NCBI GenBank assembly: GCA_964418575.1
Contig: CAYQMI010000001.1
Coordinates: 1 to 64,000, forward strand
DNA from: Glaciecola sp964418575
Lineage (GTDB): Bacteria; Pseudomonadota; Gammaproteobacteria; Enterobacterales; Alteromonadaceae
Direction: 5' to 3'
Length of the DNA stretch: 64,000 bases
How positions within the stretch are numbered: the first letter of the stretch is position 1; the number at the start of each line of letters is the position of its first letter. A program made the translations under genes and the position numbers. Below, piece by piece: positions 38,054 through 46,734 of this stretch. The notes under the pieces were generated by a model. The model was not told the origin of the DNA. It saw only the letters and a list, made by a program, of their open reading frames with translations, and searched no databases.

Positions 38054-39211
38054 TTAGCCTCTGTTGTATGAAATTAGGGCTTGCTCGGGTGTTTTAACTC
38101 GCACTTGCATGCCATTTTGAGGATATTCAGGTAGACCTTTTACTAGTCTTGCATCCGCGCTTAAATCGCTAGAGATAAAGAAATAACTGCCTTCTTCGCG
38201 GATCACATCAACCGGATGAGACTGCAGTTTATCGTCTTCGTCTAAGAGCCAGATTTTGCGATTGTTTACTAAAGACTGCGGAACTTTGTATACATCACGA
38301 ATTTGCGAACCTTGCACAAGAACCTCAACATACGAGCCAAACTTAAGCGCAGGTGCGTCGGTGTTCAAGCTGTACGGGTCTTCGATACGGATCACTAGGT
38401 GCAGCATGCGAGTTGCTTGGTCTAGAACACCTAAATCTCGCGCCACAATACCTGAACGGCGAATTGGGAGTCTGTCTTTAGTGGTCACTACTGCTTCATT
38501 GCCAGCCATATTGTCCATTAAGAAAGGACGGTCAAACCCGGCAACTGGCACAATAATTTCAGCCGTTTCAATATTGCTCAACGACGCGACTGCCATGCCC
38601 GGGCTTACATAGGTACCTGAACCTATTTCTCGAGATATAACCACTGCATCGTAAGGAGAGGTGACTTGAGTTTTTGATAAGTTGCGTTTTGCAATGCGTA
38701 ATGAAGCTTCAGCAGACTTAAGCTGCGCTTGTGCGCTCAAAACTTGTGGTTTGCGCAAGTACAAGTCAGATACTTGGCTATCGCCCAAGTTACGGGCCTC
38801 ACGCTGAGCAACTTTTTGTCTAGCAAGTTCTTCGGTAAGCGTTGCTTTGGCTAAGGAGACCTGAGCTTCGGCTTGCAGAACAGCTGCTTCATAGGCATCA
38901 GGTTCAATGTTAAACAACACGTCGCCGCGTTTGACTACGCCACCTGCTACAAACTGAGGGTTCCAACTAAGCACTTCACCACTCACTTGAGCTGCAAGCG
39001 TTGTGGTTTCGAGCGCTTGAACTTCACCAAAGCTTGAAATCTCTACATTGTGATTGATTGGAATAAGGTTTTCGATACTTACTGTGGGGCGCGTATCTTT
39101 TGCTTCTTCTGCCTTTTCGTCTTCAGCTGTCGCCTGAATGCCTGTGCTTAATCCAATCGCAATCGCGATGATACCGAAAAAACCTAGTGTTTTGATGATG
39201 GTACTTTTCAT
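38054..39211 (-). CDS. Membrane fusion protein of the RND efflux pump
   Basis: The 385-residue periplasmic adaptor has an N-terminal signal/anchor (TLGFFGIIAIAIGLSTGIQATA). A biotinyl-lipoyl-like half (LAAQVSGEVLSWNPQFVAGGVVKRGDVLFNIEPDAYEAAVLQAEAQVSLA), an alpha-hairpin, the second lipoyl half (TQVTSPYDAVVISREIGSGTYVSPGMAVASL) and beta-barrel domains follow. It links the downstream RND pump to an outer-membrane channel encoded elsewhere. The ribosome site is AGGA eight bases before the ATG. A sigma-54-like promoter sequence lies about 50-65 bases upstream. Confidence 0.92.
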   Translation of the reverse strand: MKSTIIKTLGFFGIIAIAIGLSTGIQATAEDEKAEEAKDTRPTVSIENLIPINHNVEISSFGEVQALETTTLAAQVSGEVLSWNPQFVAGGVVKRGDVLFNIEPDAYEAAVLQAEAQVSLAKATLTEELARQKVAQREARNLGDSQVSDLYLRKPQVLSAQAQLKSAEASLRIAKRNLSKTQVTSPYDAVVISREIGSGTYVSPGMAVASLSNIETAEIIVPVAGFDRPFLMDNMAGNEAVVTTKDRLPIRRSGIVARDLGVLDQATRMLHLVIRIEDPYSLNTDAPALKFGSYVEVLVQGSQIRDVYKVPQSLVNNRKIWLLDEDDKLQSHPVDVIREEGSYFFISSDLSADARLVKGLPEYPQNGMQVRVKTPEQALISYNRG

Positions 39212-39259
39212 TGTTGTCTGTCCTTAGTGGGTACGCATACAATTTACAACACAGATATG

Positions 39260-39276
39260 TACAAGGTATGTGCCAA
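39260..39276 (-). promoter_or_regulatory. Sigma-54-like promoter before the RND efflux operon
   Basis: On the minus strand TTGGCACATACCTTGTA has GG (39274-39273) and GT (39262-39261) with ten bases between, matching TTGGCAC-N5-TTGC except for GT in place of GC. It would start transcription about 40 bases before the adaptor gene. No GlrR-type site was seen upstream, and a sigma-70 reading (TTGTAC, 17 bases, TGTATG) overlaps it, so this is tentative. Confidence 0.3.
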
Positions 39277-39349
39277 ATGTAACGAAATATATAAACTGCT
39301 TGGGAATAGGCATTTTTACTGGCTTTTGGGGCTGATTTTATTTTTCACA

Positions 39350-39377
39350 AAAAAAGACCACCTAAATGAGGTGGTCT
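39350..39377 (-). terminator. Intrinsic terminator of asnS
   Basis: A perfect nine-bp stem AGACCACCT/AGGTGGTCT (39355-39363 with 39369-39377) and a five-base loop are followed on the minus strand by a run of T (plus-strand A run at 39350-39355). It lies 35 bases after the asnS stop. Confidence 0.88.
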
Positions 39378-39411
39378 ATTTGACTATTGTTTTGACGTTT
39401 TTAGTCAAAAT

Positions 39412-40809
39412 TTAGTAATTTGCATTACCCGGTGTTCTAGGGAAAGGAATGACATCTCTAACGTTTTGCACGCCTGTTACATAGGCTACCAAGCGCTCAA
39501 AGCCTAAGCCGAAGCCTGCGTGAGGAACGGTGCCGTAGCGACGAAGGTCGCGATACCACGAATAATCTTCAGGGCTTAAGTTCATTTCAGCTAATCTGCG
39601 GTCAAAAACGTCAAGTCTTTCTTCACGTTGTGAGCCACCAATGATTTCGCCAATACCAGGCGCAAGTACATCCATAGCAGCGACTGTTTTCTCATCGTCA
39701 TTAATGCGCATGTAGAATGCTTTAATATCTTTTGGATAGTTTTGCATGATTACTGGTGCACCAACATGTTCTTCTGCTAGGTAGCGCTCATGCTCAGACG
39801 ACAAATCCACACCCCATTCAACGGGGAATTCAAACTTACGACCGCTTTTTTGTAAAATATCGATGGCGTCGGTGTAGTCCATGCGCACAAAGCTCGAGTC
39901 TATCACTGACTGCATACGAGTAATGACGTCTTTATTGACTCTTTGCTCGAAGAAGGCCATATCGTCGGCGCGCTCTTTTAAAACAGCGTCGAATACATAT
40001 TTGAGCAAGTCTTCTGCTAACTGAGCGATGGTTGATAAGTCAGCAAAAGCGACTTCAGGCTCAATCATCCAAAACTCAGCGAGGTGGCGACTAGTATTCG
40101 AGTTTTCAGCTCTAAATGTTGGGCCAAAGGTATATACCTTCGACATGGCCGTGCAGTAGGTTTCAACGTTGAGCTGCCCTGATACCGTTAAAAAGGTTTC
40201 TTTACCAAAAAAATCTTGGCTGTAGTCTACGTTACCTTGGTCATCGGTAGGCACATTGAGCATATCGAGAGTAGAAACTCTGAACATCTCGCCAGCGCCT
40301 TCAGTGTCAGATGCTGTTAGTATTGGCGTGCTGATCCAGCAATAGCCGCGTTCATGAAAGAAGCGATGAATCGCTTGCGATAAGCAATTCCTTACCCGCG
40401 TGACTGCCCCGATGATATTTGTGCGTGGACGTAAGTGAGCGTGCTCCCGCAAATACTCTATGCTATGTCGCTTAGCTGCCATAGGATAGGTGTCTGGATT
40501 TTCTACCCAGCCAAGTATCTCAATTTCGTTAGCTTCGATTTCAATGGCTTGTCCGGCACCTTCTGACTGTTTGATTACACCCCGTGCGCGCACCGAGCAG
40601 CCCGTGGTTAAGCGAAGCACGTCGTCATAATTGGATAGGCTATTAAGCGCAACTACTTGAATTGGGTCAAAACAGCTACCATCGTGCAATGCAACAAATG
40701 ACAGACCTGCTTTTGAATCGCGTTTAGTACGCACCCATCCTTGAACTTCGATGGTGCTTTTTACGGGGTGTTTACCAGCCAAGACATCGGCGACTGGGGC
40801 ATTCGTCAT
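39412..40809 (-). CDS. asnS: Asparagine--tRNA ligase
   Basis: This class II aminoacyl-tRNA synthetase charges tRNA-Asn. The N-terminal OB-fold is visible (EVQGWVRTKRDSKAGLSFVALHDGS), as are motif 2 (GPTFRAENSNTSRHLAEFWMIEPE) and motif 3 (GFGLGFERLVAYVTG). I place the start at 40809 (MTNAPVADVL): GGAG lies six bases upstream, while the in-frame TTG at 40821 is part of that ribosome site. This gives 465 residues, matching the family length. It is a monocistronic gene with its own terminator. Confidence 0.97.
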   Translation of the reverse strand: MTNAPVADVLAGKHPVKSTIEVQGWVRTKRDSKAGLSFVALHDGSCFDPIQVVALNSLSNYDDVLRLTTGCSVRARGVIKQSEGAGQAIEIEANEIEILGWVENPDTYPMAAKRHSIEYLREHAHLRPRTNIIGAVTRVRNCLSQAIHRFFHERGYCWISTPILTASDTEGAGEMFRVSTLDMLNVPTDDQGNVDYSQDFFGKETFLTVSGQLNVETYCTAMSKVYTFGPTFRAENSNTSRHLAEFWMIEPEVAFADLSTIAQLAEDLLKYVFDAVLKERADDMAFFEQRVNKDVITRMQSVIDSSFVRMDYTDAIDILQKSGRKFEFPVEWGVDLSSEHERYLAEEHVGAPVIMQNYPKDIKAFYMRINDDEKTVAAMDVLAPGIGEIIGGSQREERLDVFDRRLAEMNLSPEDYSWYRDLRRYGTVPHAGFGLGFERLVAYVTGVQNVRDVIPFPRTPGNANY

Positions 40810-40977
40810 AGAAATCTCCAATAAATCTGTTCATAACTGCACAATATGCTGCCGAGAGCGCATTGATTGATATAAACATAAAAAACTATAAGGAATGTTA
40901 TCCTTATACTCGCTTTAAACCACAATGCGCCCTAGTATACTTATGAAAAGTAAGGATGCCACTAGTCAAAGCCGAAT

Positions 40978-41397
40978 ATGCAAAATAAAAGTCAAAAGCC
41001 ACAGGGAGAGCCAGAATTTCGGCTTAAAATGCCCAAAAGATACAAAGAAAGAAGAAAGATCTCGCGCTCACAAGATATCTTTTATCAATGTGTCTTGGGC
41101 TTGAATGCTTTGGCTTGGTTGCTCTTGGCGGGTTCTTTAATCGTTTTTCACTATGCTAGGCCCGAGTTTATCGCTGGCGTTCAGAATTACTGGGGAGTAG
41201 AAGGGCGCGACTTCTGGTCCCAGTCTCACTTAGAAAGCCTACTAATTCTATTGCAGGGCTGCTTGGGCTTGAGCTTGATAGTATTCGTTTTACGCGCAAA
41301 GCGTAATCGTCGGAAATCCGATCCCTTTGCAATTAATCTGCTCGTTTTATGCCTTATATCAACCTTAAGTTTGGCGACGCTTTATGTTTCTTTATAA
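40978..41397 (+). CDS. Small hypothetical inner-membrane protein
   Basis: The 139-residue protein has a basic N-terminal tail (about residues 1-35, rich in Lys/Arg) and three hydrophobic segments (QCVLGLNALAWLLLAGSLIVF, LLILLQGCLGLSLIVFVL, LLVLCLISTLSLATLYV). A loop with QNYWGVEGRDFWSQSHLES lies between helices one and two. I do not recognise a named family. It is divergent from asnS with 168 bases between start codons. The ribosome site is weak (AAGCCG). Codon use is like the neighbours. Confidence 0.65.
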   Translation: MQNKSQKPQGEPEFRLKMPKRYKERRKISRSQDIFYQCVLGLNALAWLLLAGSLIVFHYARPEFIAGVQNYWGVEGRDFWSQSHLESLLILLQGCLGLSLIVFVLRAKRNRRKSDPFAINLLVLCLISTLSLATLYVSL

Positions 41398-41535
41398 GCT
41401 CAAGGCTTCACAATATAAATAATAAAAAAATGTTCTCTAGCTGCATGTGTCAATTATGCAACAAAGCTCTAAAAGCCATATTCTTTAGGGTCTGGAGACG
41501 TTTTTACAGGCATTGAACATATAACGTACAAGTAC

Positions 41536-41553
41536 TGTCTTTGATTTGCGACA
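41536..41553 (+). promoter_or_regulatory. GlrR (QseF) activator binding site
   Basis: TGTC (41536-41539) and GACA (41550-41553) are separated by exactly 10 bases, a perfect match to the published GlrR consensus TGTC-N10-GACA. It lies about 80 bases upstream of a sigma-54-like promoter, the normal position for an enhancer. The glrK-qseG-glrR operon starts 479 bases downstream. A weaker TGTC half-site is near 41457. Confidence 0.65.
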
Positions 41554-41616
41554 CCTTTTGCACTCATATCACCAAGCAGCATTCTTAAGATGCTGATATT
41601 ATTAAATTATTTTCTA

Positions 41617-41632
41617 TTGGCATAGAATTTGT
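41617..41632 (+). promoter_or_regulatory. Sigma-54-like promoter of the EF-hand gene
   Basis: TTGGCATAGAATTTGT has GG at 41619-41620 and GT at 41631-41632 with ten bases between, close to the consensus TGGCAC-N5-TTGC (GT replaces the usual GC). Transcription would start near 41644, giving a leader of about 50 bases that contains the palindrome ATGTGA-AA-TCACAT (41655-41668). A GlrR site lies upstream. Confidence 0.5.
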
Positions 41633-41695
41633 ATATATCACTCTGATTGCTGAAATGTGAAATCACATCTCCAGCACGCGAACTAAGGTGAAGTT

Positions 41696-41947
41696 ATGAG
41701 AATGTACAAAAAAATCATGATCTTAGGGATGAGCGTAATCATATTACAAGCAGTAACGGCTATATCGCAAGCGAGTGCACAAGATAGCCTTTACACCTCA
41801 CTAGATAGAGATCAAGACGGTCTTATATCACTACGTGAGGCTGCTGGAAACAGTAAACTTTTAGAGAATTTTACAAGAGTCGATATCAATGAAGATGGAT
41901 TCTTGAGCATGGACGAGGTGTTATACAGCCCGTTTTTAAAGGATTAA
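41696..41947 (+). CDS. Small exported EF-hand calcium-binding protein
   Basis: The 83-residue precursor has a signal peptide (MRMYKKIMILGMSVIILQAV, cut near ASA-QD), leaving about 54 residues with two canonical EF-hand loops: DRDQDGLISLRE and DINEDGFLSMDE, each with Asp/Asn at positions 1, 3 and 5, Gly at 6 and Glu at 12. A periplasmic calcium-binding or sensing role is inferred. AAGGTG lies before the ATG. The gene stands alone between a GlrR/sigma-54-type control region and an intrinsic terminator, directly upstream of glrK-qseG-glrR. In enterobacteria the equivalent place is held by the sRNA gene glmY. Confidence 0.85.
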   Translation: MRMYKKIMILGMSVIILQAVTAISQASAQDSLYTSLDRDQDGLISLREAAGNSKLLENFTRVDINEDGFLSMDEVLYSPFLKD

Positions 41948-41971
41948 ACACACGTTCTAATCGGTTTTAGT

Positions 41972-42010
41972 GGGGCGCTTTGCTTTGCGAGTGGCGGGCG
42001 TCCCCTTTTT
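41972..42010 (+). terminator. Terminator between the EF-hand gene and glrK
   Basis: GGGG(CGC) at 41972-41978 pairs with (GCGT)CCCC ending at 42005, with one bulged base, and is followed by TTTTT (42006-42010). It would end the EF-hand transcript, or allow partial read-through into glrK. Confidence 0.6.
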
Positions 42011-42031
42011 CTAAAGAGCGATATTAAGTTG

Positions 42032-43495
42032 ATGGATCTACTTAGCTATGCAATGCTGTCTATAGGGAAATACGAGTCGGTAACTAAAGTGCAAATACGC
42101 TCTCTACGCCAGTTAGTTTTGGGTAGCTACATGGTAGCTTTAATCCCTCTAATCGCATTGCTTTGGCAAAGTCAGCAAGATTTCGACGACGTAAGTTATA
42201 TCACCACTGTTAACACGCAATTTTTTGTCTCTGTTGCAAGCGAATTGCGCGACTTAGAGCTTATCGGCGAAGACGTTGAGCGCCTTATCAAACAATACCA
42301 AGTTTTGCCCAACCCCCAATTAGACGAATTAGCCGACTTTGCGATAGTGAGGTTTGAGGATAAGCTTGCCTTTTTATGCAGTGTTTTAGTGGGTTTATCG
42401 GAATGCTCGGTTATGCAAGGGCACATTAAAAAATTACGTAATTATGCAGAGTTTAACGACCAGCTAGTCGTCAATGCCCATTTGGCGAGATTTGCCCAGT
42501 CGATTGAGATCGTAAAAGAACAAGTAAATGGCGCCGTTGGTGTTCGAATTGCCGAACAACAAGCGCACCTTGATAACATTCAAAAACGCCAGGGCTGGTC
42601 TACAGGAGCACTTGTTCTGCTATCGCTTGCGCTGATATTGGTTGCAGCGCAACTTATTGTGAAACCAGTTAGAAAGCTCCAACAGATTATTAAAGCCATT
42701 GCGACTAGCAGTAATAAAATGCCAGCCAAAAGCGACTCAGCGCCGCGGGAGTTAATGGCGGTTGAAAAGGATTTGTTTTGGTTAAACGAGAGGTTACAAC
42801 AACTCGAAAAAGTACGAACCGCGCTATTGCGTCATGCTTCTCACGAATTGAAAACGCCCCTGGCAAGTATCAAAGAGGGCTGCGCTATTCTCGAAAATGA
42901 GGTGGTAGGTGAGTTGTCGTCAGGTCAAATAGAAGTGGTTGGCTTATTGAATGCCTCGACCGAGCGCCTCAATGTACTGGTAGTTAAATTACTCGATTAT
43001 AATGCTTTGCTACAGCAGGCAGAACCAAGCTTTGAAGCGCTGGATATTACCCAAATACTCGAGGAGTGTATTCAAGAATATCGCTTGTTGCTGTCTCAGA
43101 ATCATCAGCAAATTCAGACTGAAATAGGCGTTAACATCAATGTTCATAGCGACGCCGAATTATTACGCAGAATACTTGATAACTTAGTGTCAAACGCGAT
43201 TGCTTATGCAAAAACCGACAGTGCAATCATTGTGCGCGTTTCACAAGATCAAGAATATGTGATGATAGACGTATTGAATAACGGCAAAGCGATTACCGAA
43301 GATGTTAGAGCTGAAATATTTGAGCCCTTTAAACGCGGTAAAGATAAGCGAAACGATAAAGTAATGGGAGCAGGCCTAGGACTTTCGATTGTTGCCGATT
43401 GTGCAAGGTTGCTCAATGGCGACGTCGCCATTGTGGATATTGAAGAGGCTGACGTGTGTTTTCGTGTGCGTTTGCCTAGGAGTAATAATTCATGA
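42032..43495 (+). CDS. glrK: Sensor histidine kinase GlrK/QseE
   Basis: The membrane sensor phosphorylates the sigma-54 activator GlrR. Helices lie near residues 30-48 and 188-208, enclosing a periplasmic domain. A HAMP-like segment, the dimerisation motif RHASHELKTPLASIKEG with the phospho-His near 271, and the HATPase domain (LRRILDNLVSNAIAYAK, GAGLGLSIVADCARLL) follow. The order kinase, QseG lipoprotein, sigma-54 regulator is that of enterobacterial glrK-qseG-glrR. I use the ATG at 42032; a TTG three bases earlier is also possible. The stop overlaps qseG in an ATGA. Confidence 0.9.
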   Translation: MDLLSYAMLSIGKYESVTKVQIRSLRQLVLGSYMVALIPLIALLWQSQQDFDDVSYITTVNTQFFVSVASELRDLELIGEDVERLIKQYQVLPNPQLDELADFAIVRFEDKLAFLCSVLVGLSECSVMQGHIKKLRNYAEFNDQLVVNAHLARFAQSIEIVKEQVNGAVGVRIAEQQAHLDNIQKRQGWSTGALVLLSLALILVAAQLIVKPVRKLQQIIKAIATSSNKMPAKSDSAPRELMAVEKDLFWLNERLQQLEKVRTALLRHASHELKTPLASIKEGCAILENEVVGELSSGQIEVVGLLNASTERLNVLVVKLLDYNALLQQAEPSFEALDITQILEECIQEYRLLLSQNHQQIQTEIGVNINVHSDAELLRRILDNLVSNAIAYAKTDSAIIVRVSQDQEYVMIDVLNNGKAITEDVRAEIFEPFKRGKDKRNDKVMGAGLGLSIVADCARLLNGDVAIVDIEEADVCFRVRLPRSNNS

Positions 43496-44082
43496 GGATT
43501 TTATGGGTAGCGTTGTTAGTAATGAGTTTATCTGCTTGCGAACTTCTTGATAAATCTTATGACGCTATGGCAACACCTGAGGCTCCTGATGGTACATATT
43601 TATGTGATACAAGTGAGGGTTTACAGAGCTTTGAAGAGTTTTGTCAATTACGCACTTGGACTGAGTTTTTGCTTGATGCAAACCAAGCGAAATGGGTAGA
43701 ACGGCACGATAGTGTTAAAAACTTGGGAGATGAAACTAAGCAAAAGCTGCAAAAAATTCTGTTGAGCCAAGCTATCGATACGCCATATTCGAATCGCTTA
43801 AGAGCGCAAAACTGGCTCGATGAGATATTGCCCTTAATGGATGAAAAGATGCAGCAAGTCGCAATGCTCTTGGTACAAAAACCATCCCAGCAAATGTTAG
43901 AGCTTGAGTCAGCCATTACCATTTTAAGCAGAGTGAACGCTCGACAAGAAAAAACGATAAAAGATTTACAAGAGACCTTGAACATACGCAGTGAAGAAAT
44001 CAAAAAGCAACGTGAGCAAGTTGAGCAGTTGTTAAAAATAGAAACCAATATGTCTGATGAACGAAGGAGCAATCAATCTTGA
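43492..44082 (+). CDS. qseG: QseG-like outer-membrane lipoprotein
   Basis: The 196-residue protein has a lipoprotein signal (MRILWVALLVMSLSAC, lipobox LSAC with Cys16) and a mostly helical, Gln/Glu-rich body. It ends in a coiled-coil-like segment (RQEKTIKDLQETLNIRSEEIKKQREQ, about 145-180). In enterobacteria QseG interacts with the GlrK kinase in the periplasm and stimulates it. Its identity rests mainly on position between glrK and glrR, both of which it overlaps by four bases, and on the lipobox and length. Confidence 0.8.
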   Translation: MRILWVALLVMSLSACELLDKSYDAMATPEAPDGTYLCDTSEGLQSFEEFCQLRTWTEFLLDANQAKWVERHDSVKNLGDETKQKLQKILLSQAIDTPYSNRLRAQNWLDEILPLMDEKMQQVAMLLVQKPSQQMLELESAITILSRVNARQEKTIKDLQETLNIRSEEIKKQREQVEQLLKIETNMSDERRSNQS

Positions 44083-45437
44083 GCTTTGAATTACAAGATA
44101 AGCGCACACCAAAACTACTGTTAGTTGACGACGACGAGAGCTTGTTGCGCTTGATGTCGATTCGTTTAGAAGCAGAAGGTTTTGAGGTAATCAGTGTGGA
44201 TAATGGCACTCAGGCCTTGCGCCTTATGTTCAATAATGAATTTGATGTGGTGCTAAGCGATTTGCGTATGCCGGGCATGGATGGTTTGTCTTTGTTTGAT
44301 GAAATTTTGCAGCAGCATCGTGATCTACCTGTGATTTTAATGACTGCTCACGGCACCATTAAAGACGCTGTTGAGGCGACTCAGCGCGGTGTATTTAGCT
44401 TTTTAACAAAACCTGTTGATCACGACGAGTTAAGACGTATTTTATTTAAAGCGATTGCTCAAACCCGCAAGAACGACTTAGGCGATTGGTGCAGTGAGAT
44501 CATTACGCGCTCCCCCGATATGATTAAACTGCTGAAGCAAGCTGAGCAAATCGCTGATAAAAATGTCAGCGTGTTGATAAATGGTGCAAGCGGCACCGGT
44601 AAAGAGCTGCTCGCGAAAGCTATTCATAAAGCTTCGAGTAGGGCTGATAAATCTTTTGTTGCTATAAACTGCGGAGCTTTACCCGAGAATTTGCTTGAAT
44701 CTGAGCTTTTTGGACACGCAAAAGGCGCATTTACAGGCGCAGTCCAAGCAAATCCAGGCTTGTTTAGAGAAGCTGATGGCGGCACCTTGTTTTTAGATGA
44801 AATTGGCGATATGCCAATGAGCCTTCAGGTAAAGTTATTACGAGCATTGCAAGAGCGCTCCATTCGACCCGTGGGCAGCACGACTTCGATTGATGTAGAT
44901 GTAAGAATTATCTCTGCAACACATAAAGACCTGCAGGATGCGATGCAAGACAATGAGTTTAGGGAAGATTTGTATTACCGCTTAAATGTGGTGAATTTAG
45001 ACTTACCTAAGTTAAAAGACCGCTTTGAAGACATCCCTTTGCTTGCCGATTACTTGCTAAAAGAAAGTGCCAAAAAACACGCAATTAACGTTCGCAAATT
45101 TGCCGATGACGCCATGAGTATGCTGACAAAAGCAGACTGGCCGGGCAATGTCAGGCAACTGGTGAATGTAGTTGAACGCTGCGTAGCACTGACCAACACT
45201 AAAATCATTCCAGCGTCTTTGGTTGAGCAAGCGCTGTCTCAAGAAACAGAATACTGGCCAACCTTGACTGAAGCGAGAGATTCCTTTGAATATCGTTATT
45301 TGTGTCGTTTATTGCAATTAACCGATGGTAACGTGACCAGAGCTTCGGACATGGCAGGGCGAAACCGAACGGATATGCACAAGCTAATGAAAAAACATGG
45401 CTTAAATGCAGCAGATTTCAGAGCAACAGAGGCCTAG
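44079..45437 (+). CDS. glrR: Sigma-54-dependent response regulator GlrR/QseF
   Basis: The 452-residue protein has an N-terminal receiver (LLLVDDDESLLRLM; phospho-acceptor in VVLSDLRMPGMDG). The AAA+ sigma-54 activation domain shows Walker A GASGTGKE, the sigma-54 contact loop AKGAFTGA and Walker B GGTLFLDEIGDM. A Fis-type helix-turn-helix ends the protein (DGNVTRASDMAGRNRTDMHKLMKKHG). It activates sigma-54 promoters from sites of the form TGTC-N10-GACA, one of which occurs at 41536. The start is TTG overlapping the qseG stop (TTGA). It ends 13 bases before convergent bioA. Confidence 0.93.
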   Translation: MSFELQDKRTPKLLLVDDDESLLRLMSIRLEAEGFEVISVDNGTQALRLMFNNEFDVVLSDLRMPGMDGLSLFDEILQQHRDLPVILMTAHGTIKDAVEATQRGVFSFLTKPVDHDELRRILFKAIAQTRKNDLGDWCSEIITRSPDMIKLLKQAEQIADKNVSVLINGASGTGKELLAKAIHKASSRADKSFVAINCGALPENLLESELFGHAKGAFTGAVQANPGLFREADGGTLFLDEIGDMPMSLQVKLLRALQERSIRPVGSTTSIDVDVRIISATHKDLQDAMQDNEFREDLYYRLNVVNLDLPKLKDRFEDIPLLADYLLKESAKKHAINVRKFADDAMSMLTKADWPGNVRQLVNVVERCVALTNTKIIPASLVEQALSQETEYWPTLTEARDSFEYRYLCRLLQLTDGNVTRASDMAGRNRTDMHKLMKKHGLNAADFRATEA

Positions 45438-45450
45438 TTGTTTTCATTAG

Positions 45451-46734
45451 CTATAGTCTTTTAGCAAGCTTGTGCACTGCATAGCGCATTGCCGCAGTGA
45501 GTGTATTGATTTGCGCCTCGCTGCAAACAAAGGGCGGCATAATATAAAGCAGCTTTCCAAATGGGCGTATCCAAGCGCCTTGACTAATAAAGTCTCGTTG
45601 AATACTAGCAACGTCAACCGCTTGCTTAAGCTCCACCACACCAATGGCGCCCAAACATCTCACATCAGCTACAATTTCTAGCTCATTTAGTGGTTCTAAT
45701 CCGCTTTTTAACTGCTTCTCTATGCGCTTTACATTCTCTTGCCAATCGCTCGCAAGCAGTACGTCGATACTTGCTTTTGCCACCGCACAAGCTAAAGGAT
45801 TTCCCATGAATGTTGGGCCGTGCATAAACACCCCAGGCTCACCCTCGCAAACACCCAATGCCACTTGTTCGGTGCACATAGCTGCTGCTAATGTCATGTA
45901 GCCACCAGTAAGGGCTTTGCCCATACATAGTATGTCTGGGGTGATCCCAGCGTGATTGCAGGCAAACAATTCTCCAGTGCGGCCAAAACCTGTGGCTATT
46001 TCATCGCAAATGAGAAGCACGTCAAACTCGTCGCATAACTCTCTGCATTGTTTTACATATTCAGGATGATACAAACGCATGCCGCCTGCACCTTGTACAA
46101 CAGGCTCAAGAATAAGCGCCGCGATTTGATGATGATGTTGCTCTAGGATGTCACGCATCGGCGCAATTTCATCAGGATGCCAGTTTGCGCCAAACTTAAT
46201 TTGTGGAGCGGGCGCAAAGTAGTGCTCAATAAGCGTTTTTTTGAACAAACTATGCATACCATTTACCGGGTCGCATACCGACATGGCAGCAAAGGTATCG
46301 CCATGATAGCCACCACGAGGCGTAAGTAGCTTGGCTTTTTCTGGCCGCCCCTGACATGCCCAGTATTGAATAGCCATTTTAATTGCCACTTCAATTGAAA
46401 CCGAACCCGAGTCAGCTAAAAAAACGCGATTAAGACCTGAAGGAGCGATATCTAATAGACTTTTGCATAAATCTACTGCGGGTTGATGAGTCAGTCCACC
46501 AAACATAACATGAGAAAACTTATTAATTTGTTGATGCGCAGCTTCATTAAGTTTTGGATGATTATAACCATGCACCGCTGCCCACCAAGACGACATGCCG
46601 TCTACCAGAACTTCACCAGAGGCTAAGGTGATTTCGGCACCATTTGCAGCAAGCACTTCATAACAGGGCAAGGGCGAAACAGCAGAAGTATAAGGATGCC
46701 AAATATGCTGTTTATCAAATTCAGTATTGTTCAA
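45451..46734 (-). CDS. bioA: Adenosylmethionine-8-amino-7-oxononanoate aminotransferase BioA
   Basis: This PLP enzyme converts KAPA to DAPA in biotin synthesis, using SAM as amino donor. Landmarks are FDKQHIWHPYTSAVSPLP, DGMSSWWAAVHGYNHP, VFLADSGSVSIEVAIKMA, LICDEIATGFGRTG and the PLP lysine in CMGKALTGGY. I place the start at the TTG 46734 (LNNTEFDKQH) because homologues begin there and it leaves a 96-base divergent control region with bioB. The frame is open to an ATG at 46794, which would cover the presumed bioB promoter. No clear ribosome site marks either. The length from 46734 is 427 residues, as in E. coli. Confidence 0.93.
   Translation of the reverse strand: MNNTEFDKQHIWHPYTSAVSPLPCYEVLAANGAEITLASGEVLVDGMSSWWAAVHGYNHPKLNEAAHQQINKFSHVMFGGLTHQPAVDLCKSLLDIAPSGLNRVFLADSGSVSIEVAIKMAIQYWACQGRPEKAKLLTPRGGYHGDTFAAMSVCDPVNGMHSLFKKTLIEHYFAPAPQIKFGANWHPDEIAPMRDILEQHHHQIAALILEPVVQGAGGMRLYHPEYVKQCRELCDEFDVLLICDEIATGFGRTGELFACNHAGITPDILCMGKALTGGYMTLAAAMCTEQVALGVCEGEPGVFMHGPTFMGNPLACAVAKASIDVLLASDWQENVKRIEKQLKSGLEPLNELEIVADVRCLGAIGVVELKQAVDVASIQRDFISQGAWIRPFGKLLYIMPPFVCSEAQINTLTAAMRYAVHKLAKRL

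Noticed and set aside
39227..39415. Plus-strand 62-codon frame upstream of the efflux operon
   Set aside because: It overlaps the asnS terminator and the efflux promoter region and has no ribosome site.
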